From positions 118,916 through 182,915 of the forward strand of contig JAUIFJ010000004.1 of the NCBI GenBank assembly GCA_030429345.1: a stretch of DNA of 64,000 nt, in the 5' to 3' direction. Source of the DNA: a bacterium (lineage in GTDB: Bacteria; CAIWAD01). The notes beneath the pieces were generated by a model. It ran no database searches, was not told the DNA's origin, and saw only the letters and a program-made list of their open reading frames with translations. Numbering within the stretch: the stretch's first letter is position 1; the number at the start of each line of letters is the position of its first letter. The position numbers and the translations under genes are program-made. Below are positions 8,318 through 17,498 of this stretch, piece by piece.

Positions 8318-8594
8318 CCGCACGAATCACGATCGTCGATTGCTACGCGGGACGATATGCGCAATGGGATGCATTGCGATTTGCGTTCCGTTTCCGCACG
8401 AGAATCGTGCGGCTTTATGCAACGACCGCTACGCGGTCGAATACTCTTACATGAATCTACAGCTGTCTTGAAGCAAGCACAGCCTTCTAGGTTTATGCGG
8501 CGTCGATTCCGTTTTGCATCCTGAAACTCTCGGCGGCAAAACCACAACCGACCGCATCGCGGTCGCTGCATGAAGCCGCACGTGAATCGTGCGG
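8318..8594. mobile_element. 277-bp palindromic MITE/REPIN-like element
   Basis: No protein-coding content. The outer ends are 14-bp inverted repeats, CCGCACGAATCACG (8318-8331) and CGTGAATCGTGCGG (8581-8594), 13/14 matching. Inside is an inverted pair of two-hairpin units, 8394-8439 and 8549-8594. Each unit has a CCGCACG/CGTGCGG hairpin, a ten-base linker, and a CGACCGC/GCGGTCG hairpin. The stems are identical between the units while the loops differ. A third small hairpin CGCAATG/CATTGCG lies at 8360-8378. This architecture is that of non-autonomous REP/REPIN or MITE elements. No matching transposase is adjacent, and the RAYT at 50.7 kb is next to a different REP sequence. Confidence 0.7.
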
Positions 8595-8650
8595 GCCCCT
8601 AATGCAACACAACACGAGATCCCTGGTCCATTCGCTAGACGCGTTCCGCG

Positions 8651-10000
8651 CTAGTCTTGTGTTTCCCGAAACGCGGCCAGCTTCCCTGCCGCGCGTCCCG
8701 GCCAGTCCCAGGTCTGGTATACGCCTGCCATGGCCAGCCCCTTGAGCACGGCGCTGATCAGGATCGCGATCCAGACTCCGTTGATGCCCAGGCTCGTATA
8801 CTCGACGAGTGCCCAGGCCATGGGCAGGCGCAGCAGGTTGCCGCTGATGGCGACGGCCAGCTGCGGGGCGGGCACGCCGCTGCCGTTCATCGTGTCGCCG
8901 GGGACCATTTCCAGAAGCTGGAAGAGGTTGGCCAGCGCGGCGATGCGCAGGTAGTCGACACAGAGTTCCGTCAGCACCGGGTCGCTGGTGTAGATGCCGA
9001 TCAGCGGGCGCGGGAAGAGCAGCCAGAGCAGGCTGAAGGCGACGGCGATCGGCAGGGCGCGGCGCAGGACGCGCCAGCCCACGGAGCGCGCCTCGGCAGC
9101 CTTGCCGGCGCCGATGGCCTGGCCGGCCAGGCTGGAGGCCGCCGCGCCGAAGCCGAGCAGCACCATGAAGCCGATGGACTCGATGCCGCGAATGCCGATG
9201 CCGACCACGCCGAAGGCCTCCTGGCCGAAGCGGGAAAGCAGGCGATTGAGCACCATGAAGATGCCCGAGTACATGGCCACGGAAAAGGCCGTCGGCGCCC
9301 CCACGCGCAGCATTTCCCGAATCGTGGCCCCTTCCGGCCAGGGGTGATACTTCCCGACGATGCGCAGACCGGATCGCCGCAGCAGCCACCAGCTGCGCGC
9401 CGCCGCCAGGGCCCGGGAGAGCAGGCTGGCCAGGGCGATGCCGTAGAGTCCCCAGTGCAGCACGAAGACCACCAGGCTGTTGAGACACAGATTGAGCGTC
9501 ACCGCCAGGGCCTGGTTCTGCATGGGGACACGGGAGTTGCCCCGCCCGAAGAAGACCATGTCGGCCAGCGAATGCAGGGCCAGAATCGGCAGGCCCAGGT
9601 AGAGGATGCGCAGGTAGGTCGTCGCCAGGCCGAGCACCGGCCCTTCGCCCCCCATGGCCTCCAGCAGGTGCGGCGCGATCCACCAGCCGGCCAGGCCCGC
9701 CGGCACCGTGATACCCAGGCAGAGCCAGAGCGCCTGGTATACGCTGTGGCCGACCGCCTCCTCTTGTCGCGCTCCCGTCAGCCGTGCGACAAGCGAGAGC
9801 GCGCCCCGGCTGCCGAGGATCACGAAGCCCGCGTTGAAGATCAGCACCATCAGGCAGAGGCCGATGGCATTGTTGGCGTCCACGGAAATCCGGCCGGCGA
9901 AGAAGAGGTCGTTGATGTTGTAGAAGTTTCCGAGGATGAAGCTGCCCGCCGCCGGCAGGGCCAGTCCGAGGATTCCCTTCGAGGACGGGTGCTGTGTCAC
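8651..10000 (-). CDS. MATE family multidrug/cation efflux protein
   Basis: 449-residue inner-membrane antiporter with about twelve hydrophobic segments arranged as two homologous halves, the normal MATE size. It begins ILGLALPAAGSFILGNFYNIND, close to the DinF/NorM opening, and has GRGNSRVPMQNQA and GIGIRGIESIGFM in the loops expected for the family. GTG start overlapping the stop of the polyferredoxin-TPR gene by four bases (GTGA), so it is the third gene of a coupled operon. Substrate cannot be inferred. A 393-bp palindrome-rich stretch follows its stop. Confidence 0.88.
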   Translation of the reverse strand: MTQHPSSKGILGLALPAAGSFILGNFYNINDLFFAGRISVDANNAIGLCLMVLIFNAGFVILGSRGALSLVARLTGARQEEAVGHSVYQALWLCLGITVPAGLAGWWIAPHLLEAMGGEGPVLGLATTYLRILYLGLPILALHSLADMVFFGRGNSRVPMQNQALAVTLNLCLNSLVVFVLHWGLYGIALASLLSRALAAARSWWLLRRSGLRIVGKYHPWPEGATIREMLRVGAPTAFSVAMYSGIFMVLNRLLSRFGQEAFGVVGIGIRGIESIGFMVLLGFGAAASSLAGQAIGAGKAAEARSVGWRVLRRALPIAVAFSLLWLLFPRPLIGIYTSDPVLTELCVDYLRIAALANLFQLLEMVPGDTMNGSGVPAPQLAVAISGNLLRLPMAWALVEYTSLGINGVWIAILISAVLKGLAMAGVYQTWDWPGRAAGKLAAFRETQD

Positions 10001-11901
10001 GGCTTCTCCAGCAGGGCGTCCAGCTGGGGCAGCGCCGGGTGCCCGGAGTCGAAGCGTCGCGCCAGGTCTGCATGGCGCCGTGCCTGTGTCTCCAGCTGCA
10101 GGGCCAGGCTGGCCTTGGCGGCGAGCACGTGCAGGCCCGCGTCCCGCGGGGCTTCGGCAAGCAGTTCGCGGATCAGCGCGTAGCCCTCGTCGGCGCGCTG
10201 CAATTCGCAGAGGGCCTCGGCCAGGCGGATCTTCGCCGGGCGATAGTCCGGCTGGAGCTCGAGGGCGCTCGTCCAGTGTGTGACAGCGTCATCCAGCCGC
10301 CCCTCGCGGGAAAGGGCGTTCCCTGTGTGTGTCCACCAGCCCGGCGAGTCCGGGTGCCTGCGCAGGCCCTCTTCGAAGACCTGCCGCGCTTCCATGGCCC
10401 GTCCCTCTTCCAGATAGACGAGGCCCAGGGTCTGCCGCGCCTCCGCCGACTGCGGCCGCTTCTCCAGCACCGCTCGCAGCAGGGCCTGCGCCTCCGCCCC
10501 CCGCCCCAGGGCCAGCAGCAGGCGCGCGTGTTCCAGTTTCAGGCCGGTGTTGCGGGGCTCGGCAAGCCTTGCCTGGCGGTAGGCGGCTTCGGCCAGTCCC
10601 TGTTCGCCCAGGCGCAGCAATGCCCGCGCACGCACGGTCTGCAGCCGATGGTCGGGGAAGAGGCCCTGGCCGGCGGTCGAGGTGGCCAGCTGCAGGGCGC
10701 GGCGCACCCCCGCCTCTTCCGCGGCCGGGTCGGCGAAGTCGCCGCTGCTGGCGTGATCCAGGGCCTGCAGGGCGCGCCAGGTGTTCCATTGCACCCAGCC
10801 GCTGTGCGCCATGAAGGCCAGGGTGAGAAGCGAGACCAGGGCGTATACGCGGCCGGCCCTCGTGATCTTTCCGCCTTTTTTGAGATTCCAGTGCTGGAGG
10901 CGAAAATCCCGCCGGCGCAGAAGAAAGAGGAACTCCCGCATCAGGAAAGCCGCCATGACCGACGCGCCGAGGGCCAGCAGGAAAGAGACCTTTCCGTAGA
11001 GGCCGCGCAGGGCCAGGAAGGAGGCCAGCGCCGCCAGGGCCAGCAGGACCTCGCTGCCCCAGTCCACGGAGCGTCCGCGTCGGCTCAGGGGCTCTGCGCT
11101 ACGGAGCAGGGCCGGCCGGGCGAAGCCCAGGCTCAGAGCCTGGTTGGGGCAGGCGGCGACGCAGTCCATGGTCTTCATGCAGCCCGAGTCCACCACGTGG
11201 CCATGCTGTCTCACTTCGCGGCTCACATTGACGCCGGAAGTGCAGACCGCCGTACACAGGGCACAGCCGCGGCAGGCCTCGCTGACCGTGATCCGCAAGG
11301 GGCTGAAGCGGTCGGCGAAGCCGTAGAGCGCCCCGTAGGGGCAGGCGAAGCGGCAGAAACCCTTCGAACCGAGAAACCAGACGATGCCCGCCCCGCAGAG
11401 CAGGAAGGTCAACATGCCCAGGCCCCAGCCGGGAAAGGTCTGCCAGAAGGCGGGCGTGCTCAGTTCGAGGCGTGTTTCCAGGTCCGGATTCGTCGCCAGT
11501 CGGTAGACCAGGGGCCAGACGAACATGTAGACGAAGGCGATCCAGGGCACCCAGACCAGCAGCGTGCTCTTCAGCGGTCGGGGAGTCAGGCCCATTCTCG
11601 CCAGCAGCCAGCGGCAGCCGTCCTGGATGGCCACCAGGTGGCAGGCCCAGCCGCAGAAGAAGCGGCCGACGACCAGGGTCAGCAGGGCGCTGCCCGCCAG
11701 CAGAAGGGCACCGGCGTTGAGCAGGCCTTCGCGGGAGAAGGCGATCGCCTCCGAGGGCTCGAGGGGTGCCAGCGTATCCCCGACCCACAGCCAGTGAATC
11801 ACATGGCCCACGATGGCCAGGTGCACCAGGAAGAGCACCAGCGCGCGGCGCCGGCCCATGCGCGTGCCCGTCGGGGGGCGGTTGGCCCGCGGGGCGCTCA
11901 C
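9997..11901 (-). CDS. NapH/NosR-like membrane polyferredoxin fused to TPR repeats
   Basis: 634 residues. N-terminal half: four or more membrane segments with two juxtamembrane motifs FFCGWACHLV and GFCRFACPYGALYG (CxxxCP type seen in NapH, NosR and CcoG), followed by a ferredoxin-like domain with ACRGCALCTAVCTSG and SGCMKTMDCVAACPNQAL, which supply ligands for two 4Fe-4S clusters. More membrane segments follow (about 310-390). The C-terminal 230 residues are tetratricopeptide repeats (for example AEARQTLGLVYLEEGRAMEA). GTG start forms a GTGA overlap with the NRDE gene. Likely role: electron transfer across or along the inner membrane; the partner is unknown. Fusion of such a core to TPRs is unusual. 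Confidence 0.85.
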   Translation of the reverse strand: MSAPRANRPPTGTRMGRRRALVLFLVHLAIVGHVIHWLWVGDTLAPLEPSEAIAFSREGLLNAGALLLAGSALLTLVVGRFFCGWACHLVAIQDGCRWLLARMGLTPRPLKSTLLVWVPWIAFVYMFVWPLVYRLATNPDLETRLELSTPAFWQTFPGWGLGMLTFLLCGAGIVWFLGSKGFCRFACPYGALYGFADRFSPLRITVSEACRGCALCTAVCTSGVNVSREVRQHGHVVDSGCMKTMDCVAACPNQALSLGFARPALLRSAEPLSRRGRSVDWGSEVLLALAALASFLALRGLYGKVSFLLALGASVMAAFLMREFLFLLRRRDFRLQHWNLKKGGKITRAGRVYALVSLLTLAFMAHSGWVQWNTWRALQALDHASSGDFADPAAEEAGVRRALQLATSTAGQGLFPDHRLQTVRARALLRLGEQGLAEAAYRQARLAEPRNTGLKLEHARLLLALGRGAEAQALLRAVLEKRPQSAEARQTLGLVYLEEGRAMEARQVFEEGLRRHPDSPGWWTHTGNALSREGRLDDAVTHWTSALELQPDYRPAKIRLAEALCELQRADEGYALIRELLAEAPRDAGLHVLAAKASLALQLETQARRHADLARRFDSGHPALPQLDALLEKP

Positions 11902-12692
11902 GAGGCGGACTCCCGGAAGCTCTCGCGGCTCGCGCCGTCTGCAAGGCCGTCGGCCAGGAAGCGGCGCTCCTCGACGCTCCACTGTCCCTTGCGATCACGC
12001 AAGATCACCGTCGAGCAGCGTGTGCCATAGGACTCGCCGCGAATGAAGAGGGAGGAGAGGAAGTGCTCCAGTTCCGCTCCGACGCCCGTGTCCGGGAGCT
12101 CGGAAGGCTCGCCCTTGCTCTCGTCAGCCAGCAGGTGGAAGAGCGCCTCCGCTTCCGGTTGCCCGTCCTGCAACAGCGCGCGCAACTGTTCCCGTCCGCG
12201 GCGCACTTTGGGCCAGTCCTCGTTCAGGCTGCCGTTGCTCAACCCATATACGCCGGCGGAGAGCTTCTGGTAGATCGCCTGCGGACGGCTGTGGGTCATG
12301 GGCAGGCGGTTGCTGAACCACCAGAACTCGCCCTTGCGGCCCAGCAGGAGGTTGCAGCCCGGGAAGCGCTCCGCCTCCTCGCTCAGCTGATCCAGGAAGA
12401 GGCCGCACTCGGCTCGCCGGTTGAGGAATTCGCGCGGCGGCGCGCCCCGCGAGAGGTCATTCGGCTGCGGCGGGCGCTTTTCGCGGACATTGGTCACCGC
12501 CGCCAGCCCGCCGTCGCGCGCCACACCGAGCCAGATGCCGCCCCGTTCCCGGTCGCGGCCGGCCAGCAGGCGCCGTTCCGGTTCCCACCAATGCAGGGCC
12601 TCGGCTTCCCGGGCGTGGAATTCGTCCCGATTGGCGGCCAGGACAAAGGGATAGTCCGGGTGGGCCTCCAGGGCGAAGAGCAGCGTGCACAT
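11898..12692 (-). CDS. NRDE/TANGO2 family protein
   Basis: 264 residues. It opens MCTLLFALEAHPDYPFVLAANRDEF, with the N-R-D-E motif that names the family just before residue 25, then WWEPERRLLAGRDRERGGIWLGV and GGLAAVTNVREK, both conserved in TANGO2 proteins. The Cys2 start resembles N-terminal nucleophile hydrolases. A link to heme or lipid handling is known for some homologues, but the biochemical activity is not settled. AGGAGGAGAAGG precedes the ATG. It is the first gene of a three-gene coupled operon with the iron-sulfur/TPR membrane protein and the MATE exporter. Confidence 0.88.
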   Translation of the reverse strand: MCTLLFALEAHPDYPFVLAANRDEFHAREAEALHWWEPERRLLAGRDRERGGIWLGVARDGGLAAVTNVREKRPPQPNDLSRGAPPREFLNRRAECGLFLDQLSEEAERFPGCNLLLGRKGEFWWFSNRLPMTHSRPQAIYQKLSAGVYGLSNGSLNEDWPKVRRGREQLRALLQDGQPEAEALFHLLADESKGEPSELPDTGVGAELEHFLSSLFIRGESYGTRCSTVILRDRKGQWSVEERRFLADGLADGASRESFRESAS

Positions 12693-13009
12693 CAGCCTTC
12701 TCCTCCTGCGATTCGCGCCCTGTTCCGCATGCACAGTCCTCGCGGCGCAGCGCCGGGAGGCGCCGTTCCCGCAAGGAAGTGGATCAGGATGAAGGTCGGC
12801 ATGCGCTTCCCGGAAATTGGACAGGCCCGCAAAGTACGAAGGCCGCATCAATGCGCGAGGGGGTGGGAAAGCGTTGCCTTCCTGTCGACCATTTCCTTAT
12901 TTCCCGGCGGCGGCGGCAGACCGTCGCCTGCCCGATCCACTCCGACAATCACCTTGTGCCCAGGCAATGGAATCCGCTGCCCGAGGCATCTCCATTCGCG
13001 GAGGATACC
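12693..13009. other. Divergent intergenic region, NRDE protein / PLD-family protein
   Basis: 317 bp. Ribosome sites for both genes lie at its ends (AGGAGG for the minus gene, GGAGG for the plus gene). The frame of the plus-strand gene stays open through most of it, but the codons look unlike the mature protein and no signal peptide would be first. No convincing promoter boxes or dyads. Confidence 0.45.
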
Positions 13010-15427
13010 ATGCTGCGTTCCGCGCTGCTGTTGCACCTGCTGCTGGCGCTGACTGTACGCGCCGACCTTGCCGACCATGTCGTGATCGACGAAGTCTACT
13101 ACGACGGCGCCGTCAGCGGCGACACGGACGAGTTCGTCGAACTCTACAATCCCACCGGCGCGGCCGTCGACATCAGCGGCTGGTGGCTGGGGGACGAGGA
13201 GACCCAGGGCGGGGGCGAGTTCTTCGGCCAGATTCCGGGCGGAACCGTGCTCGATGCCGGCGGCCGCCTGGTGATCGCCCGCGACGCGGCGGGATTCCAG
13301 GCCGCCCATGGCTTCGCCGCGGACCTGGAGATGGGCTTTGCTCTCTCCAATTCGGGGGACGAGGTGATCCTGGCAACGGGCGAGTACACGGGCATTGTCG
13401 ACGCCGTGGCCTGGGAAAACGGCAGCTGGGCCGGAGTCGTGTCCTACGGCTCGACGCCTTCCGGGCAATCCATGCAGCGCACGCCCTCCGGAGAGGACAC
13501 GGACAACTGTCCCGCCGACTTCGTCTCCGGCACGCCGGATCCCGCAGGCGGAGGCGTTATCGAGCCGCCCGCCGAGGAGGGCGCGATCCAGGTCTGGTTC
13601 AACCGCAGTGTGAACACGGGGGTGGCCAGCTACCAGGCCGCCGCAGGCAACAGCTGGTTCTTCACACCGGCCGTGGCCTTCATCGACGAGGCGCAGTACA
13701 GCCTGGATGTCTGCCTCTACTCGTTGACGGATCACACCATCGGCAACGCCATCGAGGCGGCGCACAACCGCGGCGTCACCGTACGCGTGATCACGGAAGC
13801 CGCCAACAACGGCAGCGCCGCGATCCAGGACCTGGAGAACCTGGGCATTCCCGTGATCGATGATACCTACGGCAGCAATGACGGCGACGGCCTGATGCAC
13901 AACAAGTTCCTCATTGCCGATGCCCGCGCCGGAGCGCCGGCCGGTCTGGGCCGCGTGCTCACGGGCTCCTGGAACTTCAACTATGGCGGACAGGCCAATG
14001 ACGCCAACAACCTGCTGCGCGCCGATTCGGATGCCCTGGCTGACATCTTCGAGGCCGAGTTCGAGGAGATGTGGGGAGGCAGCGGGGATTCGCCCAACAG
14101 CTCGCAGAGCGAGTTCAGCGGCGCGAAAGAGGACACCAACAGCGAGAACACGACGATCGACTCGATCGCCGTCGAGGCCCACTTCAGTCCCAGCGATGCC
14201 GTCATGGGAGACATCGTCAGCGAACTGGCGGGAGCGGATCACGAGATCCACTTCTGCGCCTTCAGCTTCACCCGGCAGGATGTGAGCGACGCCATGCGCT
14301 CGCGCTACAATGCCGGCGTGACCGTGCAGGGCGTCTTCGACACGGATCAGAACAGCATCTATTCCGAGTATCACGACATGACCGGCAGCGGCCAGAATCC
14401 CTGGAGCCCGCCGGCGCCCGTGATCCTCGATGACCTTCCCGGCCTGCTGCATCACAAATACATCCTGATCGACGCCAACCACCCGGACAGCGATCCGGTG
14501 GTGATCATGGGCAGCGCCAACTTCTCCAGCGCGGCGCAGAATTCGAACGACGAGAACCTGCTCATCCTGCACGACGCCAACCTGGCCAACCAGTTCTACC
14601 AGGAATTCGCCGCGCGCTACGGTGCCTCCGCGCCATCGGTCACCCCGATCGCGGACATCCAGTTCACGGCCGATTCCTCCGGGGAGTCTCCCATGCTGGG
14701 GCAGAGCGTGGTCGTCGAGGGAGTGGTCACCAATGTACACACGAGCTCGCTCTTCGTGATCCAGGAAGCGGAAGGCGCCTGGAACGGCCTCAGCATTTAT
14801 TCGCCGGGCCACGCGGTCGGCATCGGGCAGCAGGTCCAGGTCAGCGGAACGGTCACCGAGTACTTCGGCCTGACCGAGCTCTCGCCGGTGAGCGCCATCG
14901 TGGACCTGGGGGCCGGCGTGCTGCCGGAGCCCGCCACCCTGGACTGCGCCTCGGCAAAGCTGGAAGACTGGGAAAGCGTCCTGGTCCGCGTGCAGGATGT
15001 GGTCGTGAGCCAGACGGACCTGGGCTTCAATATCTGGGAAGTCACGGACGGCGCCGACAGTCTGGAGATCGACGACCAGCCCTTCCTCTACGCCCCTGCC
15101 GTGGACGAGGCCTTCGGCAGCATCACGGGCACCATGACCTGGAACTTCGACAGCGCCAAACTCTCACCCAGGGATGCCAACGACCTGCTGCCGCCCCTGG
15201 GAGCGGTCTCGGACCTGCAGATCACGATCCTCGGCGGCAGCTTCGTCCAGCTGAATTGGAGTCCGCTGCCCGGCGCCACGTCCTACACGGTGCACCGCAC
15301 GACAGCGCCCTGGGAAGCGCCGACCCCGGCCAACCAGGTCGCCTCCCTGGGCGGCACCTCGCACCTGGAAGTCCTGCCGGCCCCGGAGGCGCGGTACTTC
15401 TACGTGGTCGTGGCGGTGGGGGAGTAG
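13010..15427 (+). CDS. Secreted phospholipase D-family nuclease/phosphodiesterase with lamin-tail domain
   Basis: 805 residues. A signal peptide (LRSALLLHLLLALTV) is followed by a lamin-tail domain (residues about 25-165: VVIDEVYYDG, DEFVELYNPTG, ISGWWLGD). Two PLD repeats follow: motif 1 H297-N-K299-FLIA-D304 with GSWNFN, motif 2 H481-H-K483-YILI-D488 with GSANFS. Both HxKxxxxD motifs are intact, so it should be active on phosphodiesters such as DNA or phospholipid. An OB-like strand region (about 550-720) and an FN3-like C-terminus (VQLNWSPLPGATSYTV) complete it. ATG chosen for its GGAGG and signal peptide. Probably an extracellular or surface nuclease. Confidence 0.88.
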   Translation: MLRSALLLHLLLALTVRADLADHVVIDEVYYDGAVSGDTDEFVELYNPTGAAVDISGWWLGDEETQGGGEFFGQIPGGTVLDAGGRLVIARDAAGFQAAHGFAADLEMGFALSNSGDEVILATGEYTGIVDAVAWENGSWAGVVSYGSTPSGQSMQRTPSGEDTDNCPADFVSGTPDPAGGGVIEPPAEEGAIQVWFNRSVNTGVASYQAAAGNSWFFTPAVAFIDEAQYSLDVCLYSLTDHTIGNAIEAAHNRGVTVRVITEAANNGSAAIQDLENLGIPVIDDTYGSNDGDGLMHNKFLIADARAGAPAGLGRVLTGSWNFNYGGQANDANNLLRADSDALADIFEAEFEEMWGGSGDSPNSSQSEFSGAKEDTNSENTTIDSIAVEAHFSPSDAVMGDIVSELAGADHEIHFCAFSFTRQDVSDAMRSRYNAGVTVQGVFDTDQNSIYSEYHDMTGSGQNPWSPPAPVILDDLPGLLHHKYILIDANHPDSDPVVIMGSANFSSAAQNSNDENLLILHDANLANQFYQEFAARYGASAPSVTPIADIQFTADSSGESPMLGQSVVVEGVVTNVHTSSLFVIQEAEGAWNGLSIYSPGHAVGIGQQVQVSGTVTEYFGLTELSPVSAIVDLGAGVLPEPATLDCASAKLEDWESVLVRVQDVVVSQTDLGFNIWEVTDGADSLEIDDQPFLYAPAVDEAFGSITGTMTWNFDSAKLSPRDANDLLPPLGAVSDLQITILGGSFVQLNWSPLPGATSYTVHRTTAPWEAPTPANQVASLGGTSHLEVLPAPEARYFYVVVAVGE

Positions 15428-15452
15428 GGGTCAACCTGTATCACAGGGCGAA

Positions 15453-15539
15453 GTGTAGTACGATCCCGACTCCTCCTGTCCTCCCCCGCGTTGGCGGGTG
15501 AAGGTTATCGAGGGGAAGGATGGAGCGTCTGTACTACAC
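15453..15539. repeat. 9-bp inverted repeat spanning the convergent gene junction
   Basis: GTGTAGTAC (15453-15461) and GTACTACAC (15531-15539) are perfect inverted repeats 69 bp apart, with a small CCCGC/GCGGG hairpin (15485-15498) between them. The right copy contains the stop codon of the MFS gene. It may act as a bidirectional terminator-like structure, though no T-run follows. Confidence 0.4.
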
Positions 15540-16820
15540 CCCGGTAGCCTGTTCCTCTTCGATCATGCGGTGATACGCCCGGATCAGCGGCACATAGAGC
15601 GCGACTCCCACTCCGTAGAGCACGGCCGTGACCAGGAAGATCTCCCAGTAGGGCAGCCGCAGTTCGCGCAGGAATTCGAAGATCTTGGCGCTGAGGAACC
15701 AGCTGCCGCTCCAGATACTCGAGCTGATGGCCGCCATCAGTTCCTGGTTGCGCGGGCCGATGTACTTCATGGTCAGTTCGCTGGAGAGCGGCTGGGCCAT
15801 GTTCATCAGGGGCTGGCGCACGACGAAACAGAAGGCGGCCAGGCCCAGGGCCCAGGGACGGCCGGCCTGCAGTTCCGTCAGGGCCAGCACGACCAGCATG
15901 CCGATGGCCAGGCTCTGGCTGAGCAGGATGCCGGGGCCGAAGCCGAAGCGCCGCTTGATCGACGGCGTTCCCAGCGAGGCGATGAGCACCAGCACCGCGC
16001 TGGCGCTGCCCAGCAGGCTGAATTCCTCCGACCCTAATCCGAAGACCGAGAAGAAGAAGAGGTTGATGAAGGGAATCGTCAGCCCGGCGCCGATCGCGAT
16101 CAGCAGGACCGGCAGAATGGCCCTGCCCAGCCGGCCCCAGTCATAGTCCAGCAGCCGCCTTTGGCGGTCCGGGTTGCGCGCCAGCAGCTCGGCGCGGGAA
16201 ATAGTCGGAAGGCGCCGCACCAGCGGAATCGCACCCAAGGACAGAAAAGTCAGAACGAGCAGGATGTGATGCTCGTCCCAGGCTACGGTCCAGCCGAGCA
16301 GGCTGGTCGAACCCAGGTGCCCCAGTCCGGAGATGAGCAGCCCGCAGACCAGCATGGCGGCCGGCCAGCTGGCGAAGTTCAGCGCCAGGGCCTCGCTCAG
16401 GTGCTCTTCCTTCGCGATGCGCATGATCCACGGCAGCGCGCAGACCGCCATGCCCATCAGCCCCACGCCCCAGAGCAGCACGCCGACCGAGATCCAGGGA
16501 ATGTTCTTCGCCTGGATCGCCAGCAGCACCCAGATGCTGGACAGGGGAGTCACGATTGCGCTGGCCAGGAAAAAGGGCCGCAGGGGACGGCTGCGGATCA
16601 GCAGTCCCATGGGGGTGGAAAGGGCGAGCACGCCGAGAAAGCGGTAGGAGGTGATGAAGGCGATCGCCGGATCCTGGTAGCCCTGCTTGCGCAGGTGGAT
16701 GTTGAGGATCAGCATGAAGCCCGAGTTGACCATGTTCAGCAGGAACTGGGCCAGCAGCATCTTTCGGATGGGGAGCGGCACGCAGGTGAATCGGCTCAGG
16801 GCCTGGAGAAGTGCTGCCAT
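15534..16820 (-). CDS. Major facilitator superfamily transporter
   Basis: 428 residues with about twelve hydrophobic segments. A charged central loop (ELLARNPDRQRRLLDYDWGRLGR, split here as ELLARNPDRQRR and LLDYDWGRLGR) lies between the two six-helix bundles. The first inter-helix loop reads YRFLGVLALSTPMGLLIRSRPLR, a degenerate form of the MFS G-x-x-x-D-R motif region. No substrate-specific motif recognised. ATG at 16820; GGGAT is the only upstream purine-rich stretch. It converges on the PLD-family gene and is otherwise alone. Confidence 0.85.
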   Translation of the reverse strand: MAALLQALSRFTCVPLPIRKMLLAQFLLNMVNSGFMLILNIHLRKQGYQDPAIAFITSYRFLGVLALSTPMGLLIRSRPLRPFFLASAIVTPLSSIWVLLAIQAKNIPWISVGVLLWGVGLMGMAVCALPWIMRIAKEEHLSEALALNFASWPAAMLVCGLLISGLGHLGSTSLLGWTVAWDEHHILLVLTFLSLGAIPLVRRLPTISRAELLARNPDRQRRLLDYDWGRLGRAILPVLLIAIGAGLTIPFINLFFFSVFGLGSEEFSLLGSASAVLVLIASLGTPSIKRRFGFGPGILLSQSLAIGMLVVLALTELQAGRPWALGLAAFCFVVRQPLMNMAQPLSSELTMKYIGPRNQELMAAISSSIWSGSWFLSAKIFEFLRELRLPYWEIFLVTAVLYGVGVALYVPLIRAYHRMIEEEQATGV

Positions 16821-17039
16821 TCGTGATCCCGGTTCCTATTTTGCCCGCATTCGATTCCGCGCCGGATGCCGAGGCAATGTAAGCAAGAGTTCCATGGAAG
16901 TGCCGGCCCCGCGGGTATACGCACGGCCTGGCATGATCAGGCCGCGGAATGTCCCGGGACGAGTCCTGCGGCGCCGCGCGGAGAAGCCGTCGCACGAGAG
17001 CAGGATGCCGACCTTCGGGCAACACGAGAGGAGACCTCC

Positions 17040-17498
17040 ATGGCCGAAATCGTTTCCGTATACATCGCCTCCGAGGAGAAGGGCGAACCCTGCTCCCAGT
17101 CGGAGGCGATCCTCGAGGCCGGCTTCGGCATTGTCGGCGACCGCTACTATCGCCGCGCGCACGAGCATCCGGAGAAGCACGCCCCCAGCCAGGAAGTCAC
17201 GCTGATCGAGGAGGAACAGGTCCTGTCCTACAACCGGGGCGCGGGACACTCCTTCGCACCGGCCGATTTCCGCCGCAACGTGATCACGAGGGGCATCGAC
17301 CTGAACGCCCTCGAAGGCCGGACCTTCCGCCTGGGCGCCTGCCTATTGGAAGGCCTGGAGCTCTGCGAGCCCTGCAGCTACCTGGCGAAGATGCTGGATA
17401 GGCCGGTCCACAAGGAGATGGTCGGCCGCTCCGGCCTGCGGGCGCGGATTCTCGAGGGCGGCGTGATCCGTCCGGGAGACCGGATCGAGGCGGCATGA
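17040..17498 (+). CDS. MOSC domain protein
   Basis: 152 residues, a stand-alone MOSC (molybdenum cofactor sulfurase C-terminal) domain. It contains GIVGDRYYRRAHEHPEK, EVTLIEEEQ and DFRRNVITRGIDLNAL. The conserved Cys of the family is in LELCEPCSYLAK, and the end VIRPGDRI is typical. Stand-alone MOSC proteins are thought to move sulfur to molybdenum cofactor or to handle N-hydroxylated bases. Here it heads a six-gene coupled series ending in modABC, which strengthens a molybdenum-linked role. AGGAGA precedes the ATG; the next gene starts in an ATGA overlap. Confidence 0.9.
   Translation: MAEIVSVYIASEEKGEPCSQSEAILEAGFGIVGDRYYRRAHEHPEKHAPSQEVTLIEEEQVLSYNRGAGHSFAPADFRRNVITRGIDLNALEGRTFRLGACLLEGLELCEPCSYLAKMLDRPVHKEMVGRSGLRARILEGGVIRPGDRIEAA

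Noticed and set aside
8440..8548. Small gene inside the 277-bp palindromic element
   Set aside because: Only very short frames without ribosome sites. The 109-bp spacer between the inverted units shows no coding character.
12779..13009. N-terminal extension of the PLD-family protein to 12779
   Set aside because: The extension is not protein-like and would bury the signal peptide. ATG at 13010 has GGAGG and starts directly at the signal sequence.
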